Shown here: piece by piece, positions 1-7,398 of the stretch
Numbering within the stretch: position 1 is the stretch's first letter
How the letters are laid out: every line of letters begins with the position of its first letter
From: CAIZGX01 sp044354975
GTDB taxonomy: Bacteria > Bacteroidota > Bacteroidia > Flavobacteriales_D > Sanyastnellaceae
Length of the DNA: 21,583 bases
Assembly: GCA_044354975.1 (NCBI GenBank)
Contig: JBIKZA010000044.1
Location: 1-21,583, forward strand
Direction of reading: 5' to 3'
The notes under the pieces: model-generated
The model's input: the letters and a program-made list of their open reading frames with translations, nothing else
Database searches by the model: none
Told to the model about the DNA's origin: nothing
Position numbers and translations under genes: made by a program

Positions 1-561
1 TTGTTTTCAGACTGCGCCCCCATGTTGAATGACTTCATTGAAGGATGCGACTTGGCGGGTTACAACAGCAACAAGTTCGATATTCCTCTTCTTGCAGAAG
101 AGTTCTTACGTGTAGGTATTCCGTTTACATTGGATGGAAGAAACACCGTAGATGTGCAAATCCTTTTTCATAAACTTGAGCCAAGGAATTTATCGGCCGC
201 TTTTAAGTATTATACCGGAGGAACATTAGAGAACGCTCACGCGGCTCTAATTGACACGCAGGCAACCTACGAAGTGTTCAAGGGTATGTATGAAAAATAC
301 AAAGACGATGAGCGAGCTCTTCCAACGACCATTGAAGAGATTGAGGCATTGAGCAGTTACGGAAAGCGTGCAGACCTTATTGGCAACCTTCAATACAACG
401 AAGAAGGAGATATGGTATTCGGATTCGGAAAACACAAAGGAGTGAAAGTAGCAGATGTGCTAACGCGCGAGCCAGGGTATTTCGGTTGGATGATGAATGC
501 CGACTTCCCGCTTTACACAAAGGAAGTCCTTCGTAAGTTCCGAAACAACATGATGGTATAA
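1..561 (+). CDS. DnaQ-like 3'-5' exonuclease, 5'-truncated by the window edge
   Basis: This is the C-terminal 186 residues of a DEDDh-type 3'-5' exonuclease of the DnaQ/ExoX group, which removes nucleotides from DNA 3' ends in proofreading or repair. Visible are the ExoII region (AGYNSNKFDIPLL, residues 19-31, with Asp27) and the ExoIII region (HAALID, residues 80-85, with His80 and Asp85). The ExoI motif (DxExT) is absent because the gene begins before base 1; the TTG at base 1 is probably an internal codon. After about residue 135 comes a small domain (MVFGFGKHKG, 138-147, then a PGYFGWMM stretch) like the C-terminal module of ExoX-type exonucleases. Only 4 bases separate its stop from the next gene, so the two are probably co-transcribed. 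The family call is firm. Whether it is the true polymerase III epsilon subunit is not shown, and the ExoX-like tail argues for an accessory exonuclease. Confidence 0.85.
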   Translation: MFSDCAPMLNDFIEGCDLAGYNSNKFDIPLLAEEFLRVGIPFTLDGRNTVDVQILFHKLEPRNLSAAFKYYTGGTLENAHAALIDTQATYEVFKGMYEKYKDDERALPTTIEEIEALSSYGKRADLIGNLQYNEEGDMVFGFGKHKGVKVADVLTREPGYFGWMMNADFPLYTKEVLRKFRNNMMV

Positions 562-565
562 AGCT

Positions 566-1651
566 ATGCGAGTTGCAGTCCTCGTCTCGAATGATCTGAC
601 ATACGATCAACGAGTAAGCAAGATTTGCGATTCCCTTCAACATAAAAATTGGGAAGTACGTCTGGTTGGCGTTCTTAAATTTGGAAGCACATCGCTTCAA
701 CGCAATTATTCAACAAAACGATTAAATGTCTTTTTTAGCAAAGGACCTTTGTTCTATTTCATGTTGAATACTCGCATGTTCTTCTATTTGCTTTTTCATA
801 AAACAGAAGCCATTTGGGCGAATGATCTAGATGTATTGTGGCCAGCGATTTTGATGAAGAAGCTTCGCGGCACAAAAGTCATTTACGATTCTCACGAATA
901 TTTTACAGAGGCGGAAGGATTAACGGGAAGAGAGCGAATAAAAGCCATTTGGACGCGCATTGAAGAGCGATGTATTCCGCACGTAGATCTTTTTATTACG
1001 GTGAATGAAAGTATCGCGTCTATTTATCGAAAGAAGTACAATCGCGAAGTTTTAGTTCAGCGCAACATGCCTGTTTTGTTGGAAGATGAAAGTGAACGAG
1101 AAGCGTTGTTTGAAGTGAAGACTGTTGTTCTTCAAGGGGCATATATAGATCCCGATCGCGGTGGAATGGAATTGGTTGAAGCGTTTCAGTTTATAGAGGG
1201 AATTCAATTGCTCATTGTTGGAGCTGGAAGAGATTTAGAAAATATTAAAAGACGAATTATTGAATTGCAATTGGAAGAAAAAGTGAAAGTACTTCCACGT
1301 ATGTCTTATTTCGATTTGAAGAAATTAACGCGACGTGTTCACCTGGGTGTTTCGCTAGACAAGCCGTTGCACTTGAACTACACGCTTTCTCTTCCAAACA
1401 AATTATTCGATTACATTCATGCCGGAGTGCCTGTGCTTGTAAGCAATTTGGTTGAACCCGCGCGCATCGTGAACGAATACCAAGTAGGTGAAGTTGTTGA
1501 AGAAGTAACACCGAAAGTTATTGCTGAAGGAATTCAGAAAGTGCTGAACTCCGCTTCATACAACGAGTATAGAGCTGCCACGAAAAAAGCAAAGTCGGCG
1601 TTGCATTGGCAAGCCGACTTTGATAAACTAGATTTCTCTAAAATTTCTTAG
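566..1651 (+). CDS. GT4-like glycosyltransferase
   Basis: A 361-residue GT-B-fold glycosyltransferase that probably transfers a sugar from a nucleotide donor to a surface glycan or lipid-linked acceptor at the inner membrane. The N-terminal Rossmann half opens with MRVAVLVSNDLTYDQRV and contains DSHEYFTE (108-115), a signature common in Bacteroidota GT4 enzymes. The C-terminal donor-binding half has the glycine-containing strand LLIVGAGRD (215-223) and SLPNKLFDYIHAGVPVL (275-291), followed by Glu298 in the usual donor-binding position. There is no signal peptide and no clear membrane helix. The ATG lies 4 bases after the preceding stop, suggesting an operon with the exonuclease gene. Its stop overlaps the convergent barrel-protein gene by 4 bases. 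The sugar and acceptor cannot be read from the sequence. Confidence 0.85.
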   Translation: MRVAVLVSNDLTYDQRVSKICDSLQHKNWEVRLVGVLKFGSTSLQRNYSTKRLNVFFSKGPLFYFMLNTRMFFYLLFHKTEAIWANDLDVLWPAILMKKLRGTKVIYDSHEYFTEAEGLTGRERIKAIWTRIEERCIPHVDLFITVNESIASIYRKKYNREVLVQRNMPVLLEDESEREALFEVKTVVLQGAYIDPDRGGMELVEAFQFIEGIQLLIVGAGRDLENIKRRIIELQLEEKVKVLPRMSYFDLKKLTRRVHLGVSLDKPLHLNYTLSLPNKLFDYIHAGVPVLVSNLVEPARIVNEYQVGEVVEEVTPKVIAEGIQKVLNSASYNEYRAATKKAKSALHWQADFDKLDFSKIS

Positions 1652-2235
1652 AACAAAAATCCGACAGCAACTCCTGTGCGGACAAAGTATCCAACGTATG
1701 GAAGGAATGCGTCGTTAGGTGCTGAGGCGTAAGGGTCATTTGTTGAAATACGTTTGTCTCCGCTATTCCATACCGTTCCGAAATTAAGATCGATGCTGAT
1801 TTTGTCTTGGAAGATGTGCTGGTATCCCAATGAAATCCCAAGTCCTCCCGTGTTTAATGATCGCTTGTTACTGCTGTAGTAGTAAATGGATGTCGTATCA
1901 TAAGTGATTTCATTAACTTTTAAATTTTGGTAACGAGCAAAAACAGAAATGTAAATACCGTCAGGGGCATTGTTTCTTCCCATGTAATAGCGATACTCTG
2001 GTGTAATAGCAAGTCTGTTTAATGAAGCGCTATTGGTAATAGCGTCGCTTTGGTCAGTGTATAATGCGCCAAATACAAAGCTAGTTCTACCTTGCAAAAT
2101 ACGCTCGAAAGACACATTAGCTGTGCGCATAATGGGAGAAGAAATATCCAGCTTTAGGATGTTCTTTTTTTGCGCTGAAACCACACTTGAGGTCAAAATG
2201 AGCGCGATTACGAATAACTTGCTTATAAACTGCAT
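1648..2235 (-). CDS. Exported small beta-barrel protein (DUF3575-like)
   Basis: A 195-residue exported protein with a clear signal peptide (residues 1-21, MQFISKLFVIALILTSSVVSA, cleavage before Gln). The mature part alternates polar and hydrophobic residues in short strands, e.g. RLAITPEYRYYMGR, GIYISVFARYQNL and GLGISLGYQHIF. It ends in a strand closing on an aromatic residue (VAVGFLF), as expected for an outer-membrane beta-barrel of about eight strands. The start of the mature protein (DISSPIMRTANVSFERIL) resembles the DUF3575 group of Bacteroidota proteins, whose function is unknown to me. The gene is convergent with, and overlaps by 4 bases, the glycosyltransferase gene, and is divergent from the small membrane protein gene across 62 AT-rich bases. 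Localisation is inferred from composition only. Confidence 0.7.
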   Translation of the reverse strand: MQFISKLFVIALILTSSVVSAQKKNILKLDISSPIMRTANVSFERILQGRTSFVFGALYTDQSDAITNSASLNRLAITPEYRYYMGRNNAPDGIYISVFARYQNLKVNEITYDTTSIYYYSSNKRSLNTGGLGISLGYQHIFQDKISIDLNFGTVWNSGDKRISTNDPYASAPNDAFLPYVGYFVRTGVAVGFLF

Positions 2236-2297
2236 ATATTTTTCTTTTTGTATGAATAAATTTAATGCAATTTCGCTAAGTCGAAACGAAAAAAACT

Positions 2298-2585
2298 ATG
2301 ACAAAAAAGTTTAACATCATTTATCTCAGTTTAGCTCCAGTATTATTTGGATTAAGTTGGTTTATTTCTCGTGAACTGTTCAACCACTTTATGAAGAACA
2401 AAGGAACAATTGAGAATCCTGCAAAAGACAATTCATTTGTCTTCGCTTGCGGATTTTCTTTCTTGTATCTTTTGGTGTTTTTTATCATACGTGACCTCTA
2501 TCCGAAAAAAATAACAAGTCGTAAATACATTACAAGATCACACAACAAATTTGTCAAACAATTAAAAATTAAAGAAACATCATGA
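2298..2585 (+). CDS. Small two-helix membrane protein overlapping recA
   Basis: I do not recognise this 95-residue protein. It has two hydrophobic segments likely to span the inner membrane (about residues 6-24 and 47-66), a polar loop of roughly 20 residues between them (KNKGTIENPAKDNSF), and a very basic C-terminal tail rich in Lys and Arg. Positive charges at both ends suggest both termini face the cytoplasm. The ATG at 2298 is the natural start. The stop TGA (2583-2585) overlaps the recA start ATG (2582-2584) as ATGA, the arrangement typical of translational coupling. The gene is therefore probably transcribed with recA and may affect how much RecA is made, although nothing shows a direct role in recombination. 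Its AT-rich codons fit its neighbours. Confidence 0.7.
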   Translation: MTKKFNIIYLSLAPVLFGLSWFISRELFNHFMKNKGTIENPAKDNSFVFACGFSFLYLLVFFIIRDLYPKKITSRKYITRSHNKFVKQLKIKETS

Positions 2586-3586
2586 CTGAGATAAACAAAG
2601 AAAAATTGAAGGCCCTTCAATTAACCATGGATAAGTTGGAAAAGACTTACGGAAAGGGTGCGGTAATGAAATTGGGCGATAGCGCAGTAGAAGCAATGGA
2701 GGTGATTCCTAGCGGATCATTGGGTCTTGACCTTGCCTTAGGCATAGGCGGATTTCCGAAAGGAAGAATTGTAGAGATCTACGGTCCAGAATCTTCGGGT
2801 AAAACAACCTTAGCCATTCACGCGATTGCGGAGTGTCAGAAGATGGGTGGTATTGCTGCTATCATCGATGCCGAGCACGCGTTCGATAAGTTTTACGCTG
2901 AAGCGTTGGGTGTTGATACCGAGAATCTTTTAATCTCTCAGCCAGATAATGGTGAGCAAGGTTTAGAGATTGCCGATAACCTCATTCGTTCAGGCGCCAT
3001 TGACTTAATTGTCATTGACTCTGTAGCTGCATTAACTCCTCGTTCTGAGATTGAAGGAGAGATGGGCGATTCAAACGTAGGTGTGCAAGCACGTTTAATG
3101 TCGAAGGCTTTACGTAAGCTTACAGGTACCATTAGCAAGACCGGATGTTGCTGCATCTTCATTAACCAATTGCGTGAAAAGATTGGTGTCATGTTCGGTA
3201 ACCCAGAAACAACAACAGGTGGTAACGCATTGAAGTTCTACGCTTCGATTCGTTTAGATATTCGTCGCTCTACTCAGTTGAAAGACGGAGAGAACGTAAT
3301 TGGAAATCACACCAAAGTGAAGGTTGTAAAAAACAAAGTTGCGCCACCTTTCAGAACGGCAGAGTTCGACATTATCTACGGTCAAGGAATTAGCCGTGTA
3401 GGCGAGTTAATTGACATGGGTGTTGATTTAACCATTGTGAAAAAAGCAGGTTCTTGGTTCTCTTACGGTGAAACCAAATTGGGACAAGGACGCGATGCTG
3501 TGAAACAATTGCTAGACGACAACCCAGAATTAATGGTTGAAATCGAAGGCAAAGTGAAAGCAGCACTTGCAGCTAAAAAGGCATAA
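2582..3586 (+). CDS. recA: Recombinase RecA
   Basis: RecA forms ATP-dependent filaments on single-stranded DNA, carries out strand exchange in homologous recombination and stimulates cleavage of SOS repressors. At 334 residues it is near the usual family length. Visible motifs are Walker A GPESSGKT (68-75), the catalytic glutamate in DAEHAFD (Glu98), Walker B LIVIDS (142-147), the L1 region (EIEGEMGDSNVG) and the L2/DNA-binding region with INQLREKIGVMFGNPETTTGG (written in two parts: INQLREKIGV, then MFGNPETTTGG) near 194-214. The C-terminal tail is short and ends in KAALAAKKA, without the long acidic tail of enterobacterial RecA. The start is fixed by the ATGA overlap with the upstream membrane protein gene. 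A strong hairpin plus T-tract follows 20 bases after the stop. I see no LexA-type SOS box upstream. Confidence 0.99.
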   Translation: MTEINKEKLKALQLTMDKLEKTYGKGAVMKLGDSAVEAMEVIPSGSLGLDLALGIGGFPKGRIVEIYGPESSGKTTLAIHAIAECQKMGGIAAIIDAEHAFDKFYAEALGVDTENLLISQPDNGEQGLEIADNLIRSGAIDLIVIDSVAALTPRSEIEGEMGDSNVGVQARLMSKALRKLTGTISKTGCCCIFINQLREKIGVMFGNPETTTGGNALKFYASIRLDIRRSTQLKDGENVIGNHTKVKVVKNKVAPPFRTAEFDIIYGQGISRVGELIDMGVDLTIVKKAGSWFSYGETKLGQGRDAVKQLLDDNPELMVEIEGKVKAALAAKKA

Positions 3587-3605
3587 GCTTATTTCACAGA
3601 CAAAC

Positions 3606-3634
3606 AAAAAGAGGAACCATCGGTTCCTCTTTTT
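3606..3634. terminator. Bidirectional intrinsic terminator between recA and the M42 peptidase gene
   Basis: A perfect inverted repeat with 8-bp GC-containing arms GAGGAACC (3611-3618) and GGTTCCTC (3622-3629) around the loop ATC. It is flanked by AAAAA on the left and TTTTT on the right, so the stem can extend to 13 bp. Read on the plus strand the hairpin is followed by a T-tract 20 bases after the recA stop. Read on the minus strand it is also followed by T residues, about 20 bases after the stop of the M42 peptidase gene. It should therefore end transcription from both convergent genes. Confidence 0.85.
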
Positions 3635-3653
3635 TATTTCCACCAAAATGAAA

Positions 3654-4769
3654 TTACTTAATGTATCTCCAGTCTTGATTGTTTTTAATCGTTTTCAACG
3701 AATGGTAGATCAAATGAATGACTGCTTCAACATCGTCTTTAGCAACCATTTCAACTGTCGTATGCATGTAGCGTAACGGAAGTGAAATAAGCGCACTCGC
3801 AACGCCTGCATTGCTGTATGCGAAAGCGTCGGTGTCTGTTCCTGTTGCTCTGTAAACAGCGGCACGCTGAATATCGATTTTGTTCTTTTCAGCTGCTGTA
3901 ATAATGTGCTTCAATAAGTTGTTCTGCACAGCCGGGCCGTAGCTCAATACAGGCCCTTTGCCGCATGAAATATCTCCGCTCATGATCTTGCTCATCATGG
4001 GAGTTTGCGTGTCGTGACACACATCTGTAACAATGGCAACATCCGGATTAATGCGATGCGCAATCATTTCAGCACCGCGCAATCCAATTTCTTCTTGAAC
4101 TGAATTCGTGAAGTACACACCGAATGGAAGTTTAACTTTGTTCTCTTTCAACATACGCGCTACCTCGGCAATCATGAATCCTCCTATGCGGTTGTCTAAT
4201 GCCCGTCCTAAGTAGTAGCGATCGTTCAACACCATGAACTCATCTTCGAAGGTGGCAACGCAACCCACGTGAATGCCTAGTCCTTCCACTTCGTCTTTTG
4301 TTCTAGCGCCTACATCTAAGAAAATATTTTTCATGGAAGGAGCTTCCTCTTTCTCCTGACGGACGTGAATCGCCGGCCATCCGAATACGCCTTTCACCAA
4401 TCCTTTTAGGGTTTGAATATTCACACGCATAGAAGGCGCAATCATGTGGTCGCTTCCGCCGTTGCGACGCAAATAAATAAATCCATCTGGAGTAATGTAA
4501 TGCACGAACCACGCGATTTCATCGGCGTGTGCTTCCACAACAACTTTGTACGGAGCATCTGGATTAATCACACCGACCACGGTTCCGTATGTGTCTACGA
4601 TGTGCGTATCGATATACGGACGAATGTAATCTAACCACATTTGCTGTCCAGGCGTTTCGAATCCGGTAGGCGCAATGTTGTTAATGTATTTCTCTAAGAA
4701 CTCGTGACTTTTTGCGTTCAGGATGCTCTTCGATTTTTTTGTAGCGGGTGCTTTCGTTTTCTTTGCCAT
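3654..4769 (-). CDS. M42-family metallo-aminopeptidase
   Basis: A 371-residue member of the M42 (glutamyl aminopeptidase/TET-like) peptidases, cytosolic enzymes that trim N-terminal residues from peptides with a two-metal centre and usually form large oligomers. All expected ligands and catalytic residues are visible: His81 and Asp83 (EAHADEIAW), bridging Asp192 (RALDNRIGG), catalytic/ligand pair Glu226-Glu227 (VQEEIGLRG), Asp249 (VTDVCHD) and His336 (RYMHTTVEM). The usual PDZ-like insertion domain lies between roughly residues 85 and 185. A lysine-rich N-terminal stretch of about 16 residues (MAKKTKAPATKKSKS) precedes the normal family start; it has no hydrophobic core, so it is not a signal peptide. 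The gene is convergent with recA across a shared terminator and divergent from the MnmD-like gene across 41 bases that carry a -7-type promoter element. The exact substrate is not predictable. Confidence 0.93.
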   Translation of the reverse strand: MAKKTKAPATKKSKSILNAKSHEFLEKYINNIAPTGFETPGQQMWLDYIRPYIDTHIVDTYGTVVGVINPDAPYKVVVEAHADEIAWFVHYITPDGFIYLRRNGGSDHMIAPSMRVNIQTLKGLVKGVFGWPAIHVRQEKEEAPSMKNIFLDVGARTKDEVEGLGIHVGCVATFEDEFMVLNDRYYLGRALDNRIGGFMIAEVARMLKENKVKLPFGVYFTNSVQEEIGLRGAEMIAHRINPDVAIVTDVCHDTQTPMMSKIMSGDISCGKGPVLSYGPAVQNNLLKHIITAAEKNKIDIQRAAVYRATGTDTDAFAYSNAGVASALISLPLRYMHTTVEMVAKDDVEAVIHLIYHSLKTIKNNQDWRYIK

Positions 4770-4786
4770 TGCAATTATTAGTTAAT

Positions 4787-4794
4787 CAAAAGTA
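4787..4794 (-). promoter_or_regulatory. Bacteroidota -7 promoter element for the M42 peptidase gene
   Basis: On the minus strand the sequence reads TACTTTTG, a perfect match to the Bacteroidota housekeeping -7 consensus TAnnTTTG. It lies 17 bases upstream of the peptidase ATG, within the 41-base divergent spacer. I find no convincing -33 TTTG at the right distance, so the call rests on one element and its position. Confidence 0.5.
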
Positions 4795-4810
4795 AAGAGA
4801 TAAAAATCCC

Positions 4811-5506
4811 GTGGACGTTTACCAAGAAAATAGTTTGAACAATACTGCGGTGAACAAATCGCGCACGCGTGAATTGGTGAAAACTGCAGACGGTTCGTTC
4901 ACGTTGTTTATTCCGGAAGTGGAAGAGACGTATCACAGCACCCACGGTGCGGTGCAAGAATCTATGCACGTGTTTATTGAAAGTGGATTGAAGGCGTGCG
5001 ACAAAGAATCGATTCGCGTTTTGGAAGTGGGCTTGGGAACGGGATTGAATGCTATGTTAACCCTTCAACATGCAACAAAAAAAATCGACTATTGCGCATT
5101 AGAACCTTATCCGTTGTCGAAGGAAATCTTAGAAGAACTTTCAATCAATAAATCGGATCAGTTGGAAATGAAATTTCATTTGTCAGCACCGAACGAGTGG
5201 ATCTCGATTCACGAACAATTTTCTTTTGCAAGAATGGAAGTGGGGTTGGAAGAATTTCAGTCGGAAGAAAAATTCGATATCATTTATTACGATGCCTTCG
5301 GGCCTCGCGTAGAGCCTGGCTTGTGGACGTTGGAGCGCATGCAACAATGTTTCGATTTGTTGAATGAAGGAGGAGTGTTCGTTACCTATTGCGCGAAAGG
5401 CGAAGTGCGTCGCAATCTTCAAGCGGCGGGGTTTGTGGTGGAGCGATTGGCGGGGCCACCGGGTAAGAGAGAAATGTTAAGAGGAAAGAAGCGCGTAGAA
5501 AGGTAA
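4811..5506 (+). CDS. mnmD: MnmD-like tRNA mnm5U34 methyltransferase (stand-alone MnmC methylase domain)
   Basis: A 231-residue protein matching the methyltransferase half of MnmC (DUF752-type). This enzyme performs the last S-adenosylmethionine-dependent methylation of 5-aminomethyl-(2-thio)uridine at the wobble position 34 of certain tRNAs. Signature pieces are YHSTHGAVQESMHVFIESGL (41-60), the SAM-binding loop EVGLGTGLNAML (72-83), the active-site segment DAFGPRVEPGLWT (161-173), TYCAKGEVRR (192-201) and GPPGKREMLR (215-224). The FAD-dependent oxidase half of enterobacterial MnmC is missing, as in the known single-domain MnmD enzymes. The start must be GTG at 4811, because an in-frame stop lies at 4793-4795 and homology begins almost at once. 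It is divergent from the M42 peptidase gene and followed by a T9SS cargo gene after 66 bases. Confidence 0.9.
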   Translation: MDVYQENSLNNTAVNKSRTRELVKTADGSFTLFIPEVEETYHSTHGAVQESMHVFIESGLKACDKESIRVLEVGLGTGLNAMLTLQHATKKIDYCALEPYPLSKEILEELSINKSDQLEMKFHLSAPNEWISIHEQFSFARMEVGLEEFQSEEKFDIIYYDAFGPRVEPGLWTLERMQQCFDLLNEGGVFVTYCAKGEVRRNLQAAGFVVERLAGPPGKREMLRGKKRVER

Positions 5507-5548
5507 TTTTACGTTAAAAGGCGTATAGGAATGAATGAATAGGAGTGT

Positions 5549-5556
5549 TAATTTTG
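5549..5556 (+). promoter_or_regulatory. Candidate -7 promoter element for the first T9SS cargo gene
   Basis: TAATTTTG matches the Bacteroidota -7 consensus TAnnTTTG and lies 16 bases before the chosen ATG at 5573. No -33 TTTG is seen about 20 bases upstream, and the leader would be short, so the call is tentative. Confidence 0.35.
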
Positions 5557-5572
5557 ATTAAAATTGAAAAAT

Positions 5573-7141
5573 ATGAAAAGTGTTTTAACAACTACAATTG
5601 CCGTTCTTATTGTTGCTTTTAGTTTCGGACAATGTGATATGAATGGCGCCTTATCTGTCTTTGGCTTATCCGGAGATCAGACCGGTCATACAGTCGTTGA
5701 ATCCTCTGATGGAGGCTATTTTTTCTTGGGAGTAAGTGTGAACGGCGGGACGAAGATAATGGTTGTAAAAACGGATGAATACTTGGTGAAGCTTTGGGCG
5801 AAAACGTATGGCACCGGCAATGCCGTTGAAGGACAGGCCGTGGTTGCGACATCAGATGGAATGGGCGGATGTGTTTTTTCAGGTTATGAAATGACAAATT
5901 ATAGAAATGCTATTTGCACAAGAATAGATGCAGACGGAAACATTCTTTGGTCGAAGAAATTACCAGCATCGAACAACGATACGCCTCGAGATATTTTTAA
6001 AACAGACAACGGATTGTTTGTTTTATGTGGCACTACCAACTCATATGGCAGCGGTTCGTCAGATGCGTTTGTTCAAGTATTTGATATTGATGGTTCTTCG
6101 TTGTGGTCTCGAACAGTTGGCAACGCAGGCAACGAGCATTTTTATTCCGGTTTCCAGAATTTGGCTGGCAATTATGTATTTGGTGGTCATTCAGATTACA
6201 ACTTAAATGGAAGACAGTCTTGGGTTGTTGAGATGACTCCGAATGGCGATGTTATAAAAGACGTGATTTATGCCGACGGGTTTAATGCGTATATATCAGA
6301 TATGTGTCAAGACGCAAGTGGCTTTTATTATCTTGCCGGTTGTCAGTTCAACAGTGGTACTGCCGATTCGTGGATTGCAAAATTGGATGAGAATTATCAA
6401 ATTGTTTGGAGTGAAGAGATTTCTACTACGGGTGCTGATAGAGGTTTGAGTGTTCATTTAAATAATGAGAGTGAAGTTGTGACGACTTCTGTTTCCGATG
6501 GTTTAGGGACACTTTCTTCCCTGCTGATTACGCGATTAGATCCAATCTCGGGCGGTGTTATAAGTAACACCCTTGTTGATTTTTCGTTGAATGAAACCAC
6601 CCATATTTTAGCGAAGAATTCTTTTATGAGATCAGATAATCGCCTTGTTTTATATGGTGCATCCTCTAGCTTCAGCAATGGTTTAGAGAATATGATTTGC
6701 ATGACAGATCCTTGTTTGTTGAATGATTGTATTGCGGAAGATTTGATTCAATTGAATACTTGGAATGTAAATTCAAATAATGCTGCGCACAACTATGTGA
6801 CACTGGATGATTTCTTTGATTTTAACTTGGTTGTTCAAGACTTGAATTTGCCAGATCTTGCAGACAATGAATTGTGCATTTATAAGGGAGTGAACGAGAT
6901 TCAAATAAGTAATGAGATTTCAATTTATCCGAATCCTACATCGGGAAGACTTACTTTAAACGTTGAATTTAAAGGTTTGAAGAAATATCAGATTTACGGA
7001 ATGGATGGTAAGTTGGTGAAGTCTGGTAGTTTCACGTTGCTGACAACTGAATTGGATGTTCAGGAATTAAGTTCAGGAATCTACATTATCGAGATAGCCG
7101 GAGAGAGGGAAATGCATCGAAGTCGTTTCGAGAAGATTTAA
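5573..7141 (+). CDS. Secreted beta-propeller-like protein with T9SS type A sorting domain
   Basis: A 522-residue secreted protein. A Sec signal peptide (MKSVLTTTIAVLIVAFSFGQ) is followed by repeated segments of roughly 50 residues with a shared pattern: 'DGGYFFLG', then a strand, then 'D..G..LW' (for example DADGNILWSKKL, DIDGSSLWSRTV, DENYQIVWSEEI). This resembles bacterial beta-propeller proteins. About 74 residues at the end form a T9SS type A sorting domain, starting at ISIYPNPTSGRL (about residue 449) and ending in a strand with LSSGIYIIEIAG. The protein should cross the outer membrane through T9SS and be released or anchored at the surface. I chose ATG 5573 over an in-frame TTG at 5564 because the ATG begins directly at the signal peptide. 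No enzymatic motif is visible, so the role is unknown; binding or adhesion is only a guess. Confidence 0.8.
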   Translation: MKSVLTTTIAVLIVAFSFGQCDMNGALSVFGLSGDQTGHTVVESSDGGYFFLGVSVNGGTKIMVVKTDEYLVKLWAKTYGTGNAVEGQAVVATSDGMGGCVFSGYEMTNYRNAICTRIDADGNILWSKKLPASNNDTPRDIFKTDNGLFVLCGTTNSYGSGSSDAFVQVFDIDGSSLWSRTVGNAGNEHFYSGFQNLAGNYVFGGHSDYNLNGRQSWVVEMTPNGDVIKDVIYADGFNAYISDMCQDASGFYYLAGCQFNSGTADSWIAKLDENYQIVWSEEISTTGADRGLSVHLNNESEVVTTSVSDGLGTLSSLLITRLDPISGGVISNTLVDFSLNETTHILAKNSFMRSDNRLVLYGASSSFSNGLENMICMTDPCLLNDCIAEDLIQLNTWNVNSNNAAHNYVTLDDFFDFNLVVQDLNLPDLADNELCIYKGVNEIQISNEISIYPNPTSGRLTLNVEFKGLKKYQIYGMDGKLVKSGSFTLLTTELDVQELSSGIYIIEIAGEREMHRSRFEKI

Positions 7142-7183
7142 TTTCTTTCACAGACTTCAGATTAAAAAAGCACGAGAGAGGAA

Positions 7184-7241
7184 GAATGTCTTTCAGACGA
7201 ATGCCCTTCGGGCGAATGTTCTCTGAGCGAATGTCTGCGAC
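7184..7241 (+). repeat. Mini-hairpin string, copy 1 (four units)
   Basis: Each unit is the spacer GAAT plus a stem of 3-4 bp with a three-base loop. Unit 1 (7184-7198) is GAAT then GTCT-TTC-AGAC. Unit 2 (7199-7213) is GAAT then GCCC-TTC-GGGC. Unit 3 (7214-7228) is GAAT then GTTC-TCT-GAGC, with one T-G wobble. Unit 4 (7229-7241) is GAAT then GTC-TGC-GAC. The first three units are exactly 15 bases. The arms change from unit to unit but stay paired, while the spacer is constant. Confidence 0.85.
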
Positions 7242-7287
7242 GATTATACAGAATTAAGAGAAGTTAAGAAAAGGTAAGAGAGGGGAA

Positions 7288-7345
7288 GAATGTCTTTCAG
7301 ACGAATGCCCTTCGGGCGAATGTTCACGGAACGAATGTCTTCGAC
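7288..7345 (+). repeat. Mini-hairpin string, copy 2 (four units)
   Basis: Second copy of the string, same order and spacing as the first. The units are GTCT-TTC-AGAC (7292-7302), GCCC-TTC-GGGC (7307-7317), GTTC-ACG-GAAC (7322-7332) and GTC-TTC-GAC (7337-7345), each preceded by GAAT. In unit 3 the wobble pair of copy 1 is a T-A pair here and the loop differs (ACG versus TCT). All four stems are perfect in this copy. Confidence 0.85.
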
Positions 7346-7398
7346 GTTGATTCAGAGTTAAGAGAAGTTAAGAAGAGGGAAGAGAGGGGAAGATGAAT

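Larger units (their letters stand above)
7181..7388 (+). repeat. 104-bp direct tandem repeat, two copies
   Basis: Positions 7181-7284 and 7285-7388 align without gaps and match at 94 of 104 positions by hand count, including 41 identical bases at the start of each copy. Each copy has two parts: a string of four mini-hairpins with constant GAAT spacers, then a purine-rich tract (TTAAGAGAAGTTAAGAA followed by AGGTAAGAGAGGGG-like sequence). A degenerate purine-rich tract also precedes copy 1 at about 7162-7180. After copy 2 the purine tract is followed by GAAT and a longer hairpin (7395-7422), so the alternation continues into a third, different unit. Confidence 0.9.

Noticed and set aside
7172..7264. 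A forward frame through the hairpin string encoding five-residue repeats (ECLSD, ECPSG, ECSLS, ECLRR)
   Set aside because: There is no start codon before the in-frame stop at 7163-7165, the second copy is closed by a stop at once after ECLRR, and the paired DNA arms explain the periodicity better than a peptide does.
7181..7388. Possible CRISPR array
   Set aside because: Only two 104-bp copies that abut without unique spacers, no cas genes, and the internal 15-base units are hairpins with constant short spacers.
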